A DNA stretch of 64,000 nucleotides. It comes from Antedon mediterranea. Taxonomy: Eukaryota > Echinodermata > Crinoidea > Comatulida > Antedonidae. Location of the stretch: NCBI RefSeq assembly GCF_964355755.1, contig NC_092677.1, positions 25,390,101 through 25,454,100 on the forward strand, read 5' to 3'. Below are positions 13,466-24,416 of the stretch, one piece after another. The position numbers and the translations under genes were made by a program. Under the pieces are notes generated by a model that saw nothing but the letters and a program-made list of their open reading frames with translations, ran no database searches and had not been told where the DNA came from. Position 1 is the stretch's first letter. Each line of letters starts with the position of its first letter.

Positions 13466-13760
13466 ATAAGCTGATTCCACTTTTGTACTATAAAACTACT
13501 TGTACTGTACAAAACCATATGTTACAAATCTTATATAATCAATGTACATACACTGTACTATCCATTCAACATATGGTACAAAAGGTATTTAAATGTAAAG
13601 TATGAACTTTGTAAATCTGGCTTAAAAAGAGATTATTGAAATCTCAATACAGTCCAATACTAACACAATGAGTCCTTGAACTGTGTGATTTAGAATTAGA
13701 TGCTTTTTCTTGTGGATTTAAAATCATTACTTTGCAAAAGTCAATAATAATGGTTGTCTA

Positions 13761-14162
13761 AAGGCCCATTCACACTAGGACGATAACGATCGACGATAAT
13801 AGACAATAATTTGCATTTTTCATACATAAAATAAAAGAAATATAAAACCTCTTCATTCTGGAACTATGGAATAACCATCTATGCTTCCTTTGATGAAAAT
13901 TATATTTTCACACGTCCAATCAAATGACGTCATGATTAGTAAGAGCAATGATATTGTGACAATACAACGATTTTATTGTTTTTATTTATTATGACGTCAT
14001 TTGATTGGAATTTTTAAAATATTATTTTTATCAAAGACAGCATAAATGATTATCCTATAGTCCTAGAACGAAACCCTTTCTAATTTCTTTTGTTTTATGT
14101 TAAAAAAATGCATGCTTATATATTTATCGTCGATCGTTATCGTCCTAGTGTGAATGGGCCTT
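13761..14162. mobile_element. foldback/MITE family C copy
   Basis: About 400 bp with ends aggcccattcacactaggac and gtcctagtgtgaatgggcct. Arms carry gataacgatcgacgata, and the inner arms (atgacgtcatgatta, tatgacgtcatttgattgg) also pair. Confidence 0.85.
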
Positions 14163-15434
14163 AATACTAATAATGCAGATGACCCTCAAAGAGTTTTATA
14201 AAAAACAAAAAACCATGAAATATTCTAAAATCAATAAAAGAAACATTCTGCAGCACTTTTTAAGTAGCTCCAACATTACATCTCGTCAGAAGAGGACACA
14301 CATGAGCTCAAGTGAAAAAAGCGTCTGACGATCCTATTCTATAAAGAAAATATTATGCTTAGTCTACAGCTACAGTATGTAGGATATTTCAGAAGCCAAC
14401 AAAGGCTTTATAGAAATGTTGAATTGAAGGATGAATAGACATAATCAGTTTCCTTTATGTTCTTTTCATTGTGTTGATCATGGCTGTGACACAATATGAC
14501 TATTTAAACTACAGAATTGATGCTTATTGTATCATCATATGCACAGCAGTGGTAAAGTGCTGTATTCTGAATAAACGTTATTGTGATGTACTAAGGAAAG
14601 CCAGGTATTATGTAAACTGCATACAAATAAACTTGTATTATTCGCAATCAGGATATCAACAATCACAAATACATGTACATACATACAGGGGGAAATATAG
14701 CATTCTACTATTTTGACTTTGAAGTTTAGATACACGCAGAGAAAAAAAAATACAAGCCTATTATTTGTGAAAATTACTCATTCTTATAAAAAAAACTATT
14801 TGGGAAAAAGTACAGAAAATAAAGCATTAAATACATTCATAGTACTATAGTAATATATCGCTTGACAAACAATGACAACAATTTAAAATAACAATTTCTA
14901 AACACAATTTACAAAAAAAAGAAGTGTATGTAAAATTTTAATTACATTTTGTTAAAAAGTACAGGAAATAAAGCATTTACATTCATAGTACTGTAGTAAT
15001 ATATCGCTTGACAACAATTTAAAATAACAATTTCTCAACACAACGGAAGGAATTATGTAAAATTGTAATTAAATTTTTGTTTGTGAATTGCAATAAAGTG
15101 TCTTATCTATCTTAAAAAATTATGTAATATAATAAATATGAATTTGAACTAGTAAGTTTCTTATAAACATGTTTACAATGTACTGTAAGAGTGAATCAAC
15201 AATTGTTTAAAATTGTTTATGCTACTGTAATTGAGTACCTTTGTTATAGAATTAAATAAGATATCAAAGTACCACTTGTTATAAAAATCATCATAAGTGT
15301 TATACAGGTAAGTGCTGTTTGACCTTATTTAAGTTTGGTATATCAAATGTACAATATTGCTACAGGCATTAAAGGGACTTACAGTAAAGTAAAGGGACAG
15401 TAATTTTTACATGTGTGTACAGTACAAGGTAGAT

Positions 15435-15482
15435 TCCCCTCTTTTTTCCCTATTTCAAAATCCTGGATCCGCCATTGATGTT
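15435..15482. repeat. dispersed repeat end, inverted relative to 62305
   Basis: ccctatttcaaaatcctgga then tccgccattgatg is the complement of ggcggatccaggattttg at 62312, an element end seen twice in the window. Confidence 0.5.
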
Positions 15483-15535
15483 AAGTAGAAAATCTATTAG
15501 TCATTTTTAAATACAGTAACTTCTATTAAGAGGGA

Positions 15536-15870
15536 ACCTTTGGAGGGGTGTCCCCTGAATAGGTGTGTCTTCTGAATAGGGGTGTTCTCTGAATAGGGGT
15601 GTTCTCTGAATAGGGGTGTTCTCTGAATAGGGGTGTCCTGTGAATAGGGATGTCCTCTAAATAGGGGTGTCCTCTGAGTAGGGGTATCCTGTGAATTGGG
15701 GTGTCCTCTGAATAGGAACATACCCTGAATAGAGGTGTCCCCTTTTTTTAATAGGGGTGGTGTCCTCCTAATAGGGCATCCCCTCAATATAGGGGTGGTG
15801 TCCCTTTAATAGGGGTGTCCTTTATTTAATAGGGGTAGTGTCCTCTGAATAGGAGTCTTCCCTGAAATGT
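15536..15870. repeat. minisatellite, about 17-bp unit
   Basis: Roughly 18 imperfect copies of gaataggggtgtcctct. The best copies are at 15570-15640; later copies have insertions. Confidence 0.85.
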
Positions 15871-16099
15871 CACTTAAAGAGGAGTTCTAATTGTACCTAT
15901 AACTCTACAGGTCTTTTTTCACGAGCATGTCGGTGATATGCCGATATACTGTAGATATACTATTAACATTGGACCATCGTGCTGGGATAGGATACCTAAA
16001 GGGATGAGAATGAGACACTAAGACTAAGAGTACAATACAGTACAGTATGTTATGTATTGATTCATATTTTACTTGACAATACTGAACATGATTTGTCAT

Positions 16100-16154
16100 A
16101 CAATTGTCATATCATAGAATACTAAACTTTAGTATTCTATGATATGACAATTGT
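16100..16154. repeat. perfect 55-bp palindrome
   Basis: 27-nt arms (acaattgtcatatcatagaa continuing to actaaa, and the exact complement) around a single C at 16127. No mismatches. Confidence 0.95.
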
Positions 16155-16277
16155 AATTTTTAATCTATTATACAGGAAGCAGGCTCAAGCAAGATCAAGA
16201 TTATTCATGGATGTATCATTATCTACTGTACACACACTAAATCTATTTTACTTACAGTCAGCACTGCGCACAACTAA

Positions 16278-17203
16278 CGCCCGTATTCTTAAACCGGACT
16301 TTAGTCGTAGTTCGAAGTTCGACTTGGAAAAGTCGTAGTTCGAGCTATTACTTCAAATTCGATTCAAAAACGAAGTAGTCGAAGTTTGCAGTTCGACTTA
16401 ATGAAGTCGAGCTTTTAGTCGAGTTGCACACGTCTGGGTAACAAAGGCTATACATTGGCCAATGACAAGAGAGTATTGAGGAGCAGACGAAATTTTGCGC
16501 ATTGATATCACTTTCCATTTCTTACAACACTTTTTACGCATCAGGACTATATACATGAAAAATAATTTTAATCGTTAATTATTAGAACAATATCAGTATT
16601 AATTTAACAGTGAAGTATATTTGATTAACAACAAATAAAATTTTAAAAATATATTTAGGAACCATGGCGGTAAGGTAACTTTTATATTTTCTAGGCCCCC
16701 AACAAAGTATGATCGCCACGAACCACGCACTTCATAGCGTGACAAGAAAGCGCTAGGCCCCCTAAACATTCCATCGCGTGGTGAATTGCCGCATCTCCCA
16801 TTGTCGCTATGGCGTGACGTAGCTCAAGTCGGACTTGGCGAAGAAAATAATGTAATTTGTATACAGTTGTAAATAAAGATGATTTTCATTATTATAATTT
16901 ATACCAATGTATATTTAATTAAGCTAATATAAATATAGATATTTCATTCTTCAATATCTGGCCAATATAACAACTCAATGACTGTTACATTTTTTATAAA
17001 CATCGTTTAAAAACCATTTAGTCGACCATTTAGTCTGCCCCCTCCAGGACTAAAAAAATCGATCAAAATCCATCTCGATTTAGTCGAGGTTGGCCTGATT
17101 TAGTCGGTGATTTAGTTGAAGTTCGGTTTATGAATTAAAATGACGTCATTTTTTTAGTTTTAGCTCGAACTACGACTAAAGTCCGGTTTAAGAATACGGG
17201 CGT
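16278..17203. mobile_element. 925-bp terminal-inverted-repeat element (family D)
   Basis: Ends acgcccgtattcttaaaccg and ggtttaagaatacgggcgt, continuing inward with tagtcgtagttcga. Possible TAA flanks. The interior has no transposase frame, so non-autonomous. Short stretches of tagtcga/tcgacta repeat inside both arms. Confidence 0.8.
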
Positions 17204-17299
17204 AAGACTGAGAGAGTCAACTTTTTCTAAAAATGTAATGAATTCTATTTAAGTCATACTACTGTACGTTCCCGCAAAAATTTAAATTGTTATCTGGTG

Positions 17300-17470
17300 C
17301 CTTTGATACAGTTCCAGTGTTCAGATGACTAGATTAGAGGATGTTCGGGTTTTCTGGTGACAGCTGCAGTGGGGTACCCCTTTTTATCATTTATTATCCA
17401 TTATTTCTAGAAAATGTAACTGTATTTTGTTTTTATTTGAGAAATAAAAAATTATTGATTGATTGATTGG
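17300..17470 (+). repeat. possible LINE 3' tail
   Basis: tggtgacagctgcagtgg followed by AT-rich sequence ending ttattgattgattgattgg, as in some LINE 3' ends. No reading frame. Confidence 0.3.
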
Positions 17471-17574
17471 TGATCCGAGTGCTTAATAAAGTTTTGTAAA
17501 CACAGCCAAAGCGTTTTCCGCGCCGCTCCTTTAGGTAGTTATGTATACAAGAGAACGGAAGCATTAGGAAACAG

Positions 17575-17690
17575 TTACCAGTCGGTAGCTTATAGTTTAC
17601 AGTACTGAGGCTGGGTATTTGGAAACTCGGACTGGGCATTTGCACACCCTAAAGCACGTCTGGGAAAAGAGAGTCTATGAAAACATTAGG
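17575..17690. repeat. dispersed repeat, inverted relative to 61995-62110
   Basis: tatttggaaactcggactgg and acgtctgggaaaagagagtc correspond to the complement of agactctcttctcccagacg and tcgagtttccaaattcac near 62 kb. Confidence 0.6.
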
Positions 17691-18229
17691 GGCTGATAAA
17701 TATTGAGATGCATGTAGACAGTTGTTATTGTCAGATGAGCGGCGATTTTTGTAAGAAAATGTCTTGTTTATTATCTATAAAATGTACAAAGTGTGTATAC
17801 AAATTTAAGACCGTATTAAACTTATTAAATGTTTTGAATATAAATGTAAACAGGCCAGGGGCCTCTGTACATAAAGAAATATATACCCTACTGTAGGCCA
17901 TGTGTCATGGGAAAACCTTAACCTCTCTAAACCCAGAAGAACTGTTTACACACCATTCACTCATTATTAGGTCAAGCAACACAAATGCTATACTGCACTG
18001 TACGTAACTGATAATTTCAATGGAATACCTGTACTGTACAAAGGAAACGATATGGATTAATTAAAACACAATTAGTTCCTGGCTACTACAGTTAATACAA
18101 AGTCACAATTCTGAATTATTGTGCGTCAGCTAAAACAAATATGCAACCAACCCAACTCACCATCTATGACGATGTTCAATAATCAATAAGACATACAGAA
18201 CTATAAAAACTAAGATAAGATTAGTGTAT

Positions 18230-18450
18230 AAAGCTCTATCTACACTATCAAACTTTATGTAACAAAATGTGATGTGTGCTCATGTACATGATAATGTCAT
18301 ATCAATCACTAACATATTTGGGCATATCACTAACATATTTGGGCATATCACTAACATATTTGGGCATATCACTAACATTGGGCATATCACTACCATATTT
18401 GGGCATATCACTAACATATTTGGGCATATCACTACCATATTTGGGTACAG
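18230..18450. mobile_element. MITE family A copy with internal minisatellite expansion
   Basis: Left end aaagctctatctacactatc; the internal unit acatatttgggcatatcact is repeated about seven times; no right end. Confidence 0.8.
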
Positions 18451-18828
18451 TACAGTACATTATTATGTATTAAATAATAGGATGATGAAATAAACCATCT
18501 CTGTCAAATATACTGTACTCAATCTAGATCATAACTATTCATGAATATCTGACCAGGAACGAACCAAACAAAATGGATGTTTTCCGCAAAAAAATAAACC
18601 AAAATTTGAATAGGGGTCGAGAGTACAGTAAACAAACACTGCTGTTCTATGAATATTTCTTTTCAAACTAAAGAATAGCTGTGGGAGGTATGGTATTACA
18701 GTATAATCAATTCACTTTTATTTCAGAACAAAGTCCATATCATAACACATAACAATATTCTAAGTTTGTTGTGATTTTGGGGGGAAAGGGCACCTTCCTA
18801 CCAGCCTACTGTACATTATTTAAAAATA

Positions 18829-18960
18829 TAGCTCTGTCTACACTATTAAAACATTATGATGTGCATTGAACATGATGATGTCATATCACTAACATATTTG
18901 GGCATATCACTACCATATTTTTTTTTTGTCAAACTAGTTTGATAGTGTAGACAGAGCTTT
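18829..18960. mobile_element. MITE family A copy
   Basis: Ends tagctctgtctacactatta and tagtgtagacagagcttt, with a short poly-T interior. Confidence 0.8.
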
Positions 18961-18976
18961 AGATCAGACACTTAAT

Positions 18977-19027
18977 CATGTGACACTACCATATTTGGGC
19001 ACATCACACAAACTAGTTTGATAGTTT
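18977..19027. mobile_element. MITE family A fragment
   Basis: ctaccatatttgggcacatc followed by aactagtttgatag, directly after the 18829 copy; left half missing. Confidence 0.6.
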
Positions 19028-19029
19028 TA

Positions 19030-21900
19030 GAGTGTAAAACCATCCTGGCCACAGGCTTGATAACAGTAATGTAAATGGTAAATAAGCTTACATCTCTATC
19101 CAGCATCTCTTCTAACATGAAACATCTAACAGGAAATGCCTTTTACAGTATATAAACAACAATTTTGTGGCAACTTTAGGCTATATCATCCTGCCCAGTA
19201 TTCAGAGGATCGCACCAGCAGATAGAATTAAATCCAACAGATGTATTGTATAAAAACAGCTAGATTAAAAATATGAGAAAACAGTATGTCGAATCTGAGG
19301 AAATGTGTATTTGGCATTAGCCCTGAGAGACAAGAGAAATAGAGGCAGGCCAAGCTGCTTATTGGATAAGGTTTGTCCTTAATGTTTTCCAATTAGGGTC
19401 AAATGTCTGTAGAGTATAGAGGTCAACTTGGGGTCACTGATTTGAGAATTGAGAACATAAGATTAGAAGCATAGCAATTAATACATTTACAAGTATAATA
19501 TGGTATACAGGCTAAAGAAATATAGTCATGAAATAAAAATTAAATATCTTACTTTATAAATTGAAGATGATAATAATATTATATTTCCAACAGAAATTCT
19601 TCCACACAATATGTAATCACTTTCTCATCCAGTCTTCTAAAAATTTATTATGAATGCTCAACTTACAAAATGACTGTACTAGTACAGAACAATGGTCACT
19701 TTCTGCTATGGTACGCAATTGCAGTCAAAAGCTTATTGGCGAATCACAACAATACATACAGACAATACAATTCTCGTTTGATAATACAGCTGGTTAAAGA
19801 TTGACATGTGACCAAATCACAATAAACAAACCGAAAAGACAATTAGAGCTAACACGTGCCTACACTTTCAGATTTCAATAATTGTTAAACAATATCCATT
19901 AAATGGGCGATAAGGTGTTCAAGTCAAGACAATAGAATAGGTCTTTTTAATAGAATAGACACTCCTCTTCTGTGTGTGCTACAACATCTGATCTTTTGTA
20001 TAAGGTGTTTAATAATCAATTTAAAGAATTACATTGTCAGTGTTAACGGCTGCTAGTAATTAACGACTTCCCACATCTCAACATTTCACCAGTACAATAT
20101 ATTGACAATTGTGTAACAAAGTACAAAGAAATTTTGAAATGTATTAAACAAAGAAAATTATTTATTAGAATTCAAGAGAACAACAACATATGGTCAGGAT
20201 TACAACAAGTTGGTATAGTAGGTTTGTTCTCGCAACAGCTCTCACTAGCCCAACATTAATACACCAAGTCCACATGCCCGTTGCTTGCTTGCCCAAAATA
20301 AATACAAACTACCTGCTGTGGACTAATTAAATGGTTATTTTTCACTAGATAAATCACAATAAACTGTACGGTATGTTAGCAAAGATAGACGACAGAATAT
20401 AAAAAAAACTGTTTGTTCCATTTGTAAATTTAAAACATTTGCTAAACAGTGATTTAGAAATATTGGCATTTATTGGTGGTATTATCTTCCATACAACACA
20501 TTAAGGATCAAAATGACCTTAAATTATTTTAAAACATATTTATTTAAACAATTATGAATTATCTTAGAACTAAAAGTGCCTCCAACACACATAAATAGGA
20601 AGGTGCTATGTACAGTAATAATTAATATTAGTATTTAACATACCATTATCTGACGGGCGTGTGATATTTTAATTTGTATTAATGTTCTTCTTTTCAAAAT
20701 GTATTCCTCCCTTCGGAGAGAGGGTAATGTTGGTTTATCCATGTAAGCTAGGCACGAAAGAGACTTAAGTAAGTTACAGTACTTAGCTCATGTGCCCATA
20801 CTATGATCTCACAGTGTCACACCAATTTTAACTAGCCAACTACGAGAAGAATAGTGACGCATTTTAATAATAAAAAAAATATTATTAAAAATTAGTCTTT
20901 GCATCACAATAGGCAAGGCCATAGCGAAAGGTTAAAAGAAGTATGAGGCAAAGATGCTTTAAATATAATTATTAATATTTATGGCAATCTGTGCTGGGGA
21001 ATTGAGGTGGGTGGAAATTTTCAGAGAAGGCGAGTGCTTCGTCTGCCTCATGCCGACTACGGCCCTGATAAATACAATCAAAGTGTAATTTACTGGATAC
21101 TACTATACAGTCTGTGACTTGCTATATCAATTGTTCTAACAGCTTTAGAAAATTTAATATTTTAAAACGCAAATTGTTTGATGTTTTATTAAAATGATTT
21201 AGTTTTTCCTGCACTTAAAATTGAATGTAATATTTATTGATTTTCAGAATATCCTACTGTTTCTTAATAAACTTTTTTTGCATCTGTTTTTTTTAAAATA
21301 AATTTGTCTTTTCTTTGCAGTCTCAAATGCTAATTAAAAATTGAAAAGGTTGAATTATTAATAGGTATATCAAATAGAATGCATTTCAATTAAAATCAAT
21401 TAAAATGGTTGAAATAACCTTTACATTTTATTCCCAAGGGTAAAGGTCGGTGTGAAAATACTTTACAATATACCTTTTTTTAAAAACTTAATTATTTTAA
21501 TTAAAAAAACATTTTTTTTTCATAATTAGTAACTACTGCATTGATCAATAGTTGAATCCTGTGTTGACTTATTGGAAATTCTTGGCTTACTATTCTGAAT
21601 TTGAATAATTGTCAGATCACATTTGGAGTGTTGTTAGTGTTAATCAAATAATCAAACAAGATAATACTGTAGGTGCTTGAATTTATATTATTGTGCAATT
21701 TCAGCCAACCTAGCTAACAGAAATAATGAGATTTTAAAATGAAGATGAGAGACATAGATACAATGTGGTAAAATGTTTAAAATACAGTTATCTGATTAGC
21801 CAGAAGAAGAAAGTCATCACTGTCTTTTGTATTTACTATTTGTATAATAATATATATATTCAAAATTCAGACAATTTTATTTTTACACAAAAAAAGAGTT
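19030..21900. other. non-coding, no recognised feature
   Basis: AT-rich sequence without convincing exons, terminal repeats or RNA motifs. 20695-20765 (tggtttatccatgtaagcta) is an inverted relative of the repeat found in TBC1D7 introns. Confidence 0.5.
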
Positions 21901-22294
21901 GATCTAGGCTAGGCGCCTAGCTAGGCCTATTTATTTACCTGCTCAACAGGACAAAAACTAATTGTTTGCATACTTTTTGGAGAGACTATGCGTGCATATA
22001 GAGTACTACTACGGCATATTCATAACCATAAACATACAGCGACCCTTTCTTTACCTCGGTGGTCTAGCCACTCACTGGCCTGCAGAATCCTACGTTAGTT
22101 AGCTAGGCTAGATAGGCAGCCCGCATATACACAAAGGCTAGCTAGGCCTACTTACTAGAAAAGTTAGGCTTGCGTACTGTAACTTGCAGGCACATAAAAT
22201 AACACAATAGCCTATAGGCTAGCTAGCCTAGGCCTCTAGTAGGCTAGGCTCCTAGGCTAGTAGTAACCTCAGTAAAATATTTTAAAAGACCTAC

Positions 22295-22440
22295 CATAAA
22301 GTGCAGAGATTCACCTTAATAATCGACATGTTCGTGAAAAGTTATCCATGATTTATTTTTAGTTTTCCCGTTCTAAATATTACACCTATTTCGCACTCTC
22401 TAAATTCAAGCTCAGAAAACTCCTTGTTTTGCTTTTCAGA
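22295..22440 (-). other. possible first exon (minus strand) of an unassigned transcript
   Basis: On the minus strand a segment downstream of an ETS-like site ends in a good donor (TTTATG|GTAGGT). A short frame MSIIKVNLCTL runs into the donor. It could be a 5' exon of the PCSK7-like gene 9.5 kb away or another gene; nothing decides this. Confidence 0.3.
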
Positions 22441-22450
22441 AACCGGAAGT
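22441..22450 (-). promoter_or_regulatory. ETS-type promoter motif
   Basis: aaccggaagt matches the ETS core CCGGAAGT common in housekeeping promoters, next to the possible minus-strand first exon. Confidence 0.35.
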
Positions 22451-22595
22451 AACATAAATAGGGTTCACACGAGGCTGTCGTTCGATCGTTGTCAGACTAC
22501 ATAGAGGGCGGTACACATCTTTAAAGAAATCTTTTTTATGAAATATAGATGTTAAACATTTCCTGTTTATTTGTAATAAGTTACATTGTATTAGA

Positions 22596-23098
22596 ATGGA
22601 AGAATTACAAACACTTCAACATAAACTTATTGCAATAAATTGTGTAGATACTTGGGTAAATTTTATTTCTGGTGACCTATCTATTAAGGTTCAATATGTC
22701 CTAGGAAGCACGTTATTCCATAAAAATAACTCTCACGACATTTATGCTGTATTTGACAGTTATTGTAAAATGTACACAAGCCGTGCTTGGAAATTAAGAA
22801 ATGCAATTGTATTACAAATTTGAACTGTTTTATTTTTTTTTTAAAAGTGTTTTCTTTTCCATTGCTGTTGCAAAATTAGTAGTTGTATATTAGTGTAGTT
22901 TTAGTTTTTAAATAAGTTTTGTAATAGCGTCGAGTCAAATTTTATGTCTATCTCAAATATGTTTTATTTTCGTTTCAGTTTTTATTTTTCATTGTTTTTG
23001 TATTGAATTTTGTAATTGGTATGGACGCACCATCTACGCATGTGTGCCACTGTTAAAAAAGTGTTGTTCCAAATAAATATTATTATTATTATTATATA
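22596..23098 (+). mobile_element. probable LINE 3' end remnant
   Basis: A 75-codon frame ending RAWKLRNAIVLQI is followed by about 270 bp of AT-rich sequence and a terminal ccaaataaat plus (att)n run, the layout of a non-LTR element 3' end. The protein part alone is too short to classify. Confidence 0.4.
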
Positions 23099-23449
23099 TT
23101 ATTTGGGAACGGATCCCAAAATTATTTTTATTAAAATAAAATCAAAAACATCATGAGAGCCTATTCTTTTAAACAATTCATTTATGCAAAAATGTAAGAT
23201 TTATTTAATATATTACAAAACTTTTTTGAAATTATTTATTGCAATAATGCATTGCATATGTATTTAAACAAAATAGAGAATGATGCACTAGCCAGGCTAG
23301 TCATCGGCATCTTTACACGTTTCTATTTATTTGTTCCTAATTTTCTACATAACTCAGGTGGTGTTCTTAAAATTGAGGGTGCCAAACATAAATTTACGAG
23401 ATAGAGAAAGAAGGCAGGTAGCCACAGAAGAAAAAAATATTATGGTGTG

Positions 23450-23690
23450 CTCCCTTGCCTCTAGCACGGAAAGGCTCTCTCGCAGCCTTAGGGTACCATA
23501 ACATCAGATGCTTTGATGATCGCCTTATGATGTGTTGTGTGGTGGAAAGGAGAGTGAACCCCAAACACAGAAGCTCGCATAGCTTTCAATCTATTCCACC
23601 GACTTTCATGGATCGATTCGATCCCATGAATTCGTGTTTCTTCTGTTATCAACACGACGCTGCCGACTGAGCTATCCGGTCATCTTCTTT
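23450..23690 (-). mobile_element. tRNA-derived SINE, family 3
   Basis: On the minus strand from 23683: gaccggatagctcagtcggc (A box) and, about 50 nt on, gggatcgaatcgatcc (B box), spaced as in a tRNA. The trailing 150 bp has no gene resemblance. A functional tRNA is unlikely because the acceptor ends do not pair convincingly. Confidence 0.55.
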
Positions 23691-23831
23691 ATAGCAAGGT
23701 TAAAACTAGATTCGTTTACTCAAAATTACGTTCATGAATATGCACATTTATGAAGTAACGATAAAGAATGACGTAATATGAAGCGCGTATAAGAATATAT
23801 TATGTTGTCATCACGCTTCACTCGGGCACAT

Positions 23832-23910
23832 TGTGGTGGCATAACGAGTAGAGCTCCAGTTACTATTGCTCTATTAGCTGGAGTTCGAACTCTACGTTTT
23901 TGGTTTTTTT
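23832..23910 (+). mobile_element. possible tRNA-like SINE head
   Basis: tggcataacgagtagagc resembles an A box and ggagttcgaactc a B box, about 35 nt apart, followed by T-rich sequence. Weak. Confidence 0.3.
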
Positions 23911-24360
23911 AATAAATATAAAGTGTTTTTTGGGTTTTTTTTGGAAAGACATACATTTAGAGAGTCAAGTTCAATTTTGGATATATGCAGGGGTTGGTCC
24001 TGGTGACTTCCAATTTCGCAACTATATTTTTCAAAATTCTAATAGATCCACCCAACCAAGGTGGGCTGGTCCTGTATACTTAGGCCTATAATTTCCTTTC
24101 ATATATATAAATGTATACGTGCAATTAGTTTCTTTTAACTAAAATCACCTTTCTGTCAATTTCAAAATGTCGATAATAGACCCTACATTTTGTACGTTAT
24201 GATAATAATTATTTAGGTACACACGTGTGTTACGTAACTTCTCGCATTCCTTACACATGAGGGCGCTCGAATCAAAACAACAACAAAATTAGCAAGGCTA
24301 TAATACACACACCAGACGAACTCATCCTGTCACGGTACGAGAGCATCACGAGTGAGCGAA

Positions 24361-24403
24361 ATGTTTCAAGCATGGAGGGCCTAGCGACGTAGACTTGGCA
24401 AAA
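24361..24403 (+). promoter_or_regulatory. two upstream ORFs in the TBC1D7 5' leader
   Basis: ATG at 24361 (7 codons, stop TAG at 24382) and an overlapping ATG at 24372 (6 codons, stop TAG at 24390) precede the main ATG at 24417. Both would have to be bypassed by scanning ribosomes if the transcript starts upstream of them. Confidence 0.5.
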
Positions 24404-24416
24404 CATTTCTGAGCAA

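Noticed and set aside
15497-15787. 96-codon minus-strand frame with GHP repeats
   Set aside because: Translation of a 17-bp minisatellite with no other coding sign.
23600-23683. Functional tRNA gene on the minus strand
   Set aside because: A and B boxes are tRNA-like, but the acceptor ends do not pair well and a SINE body follows.
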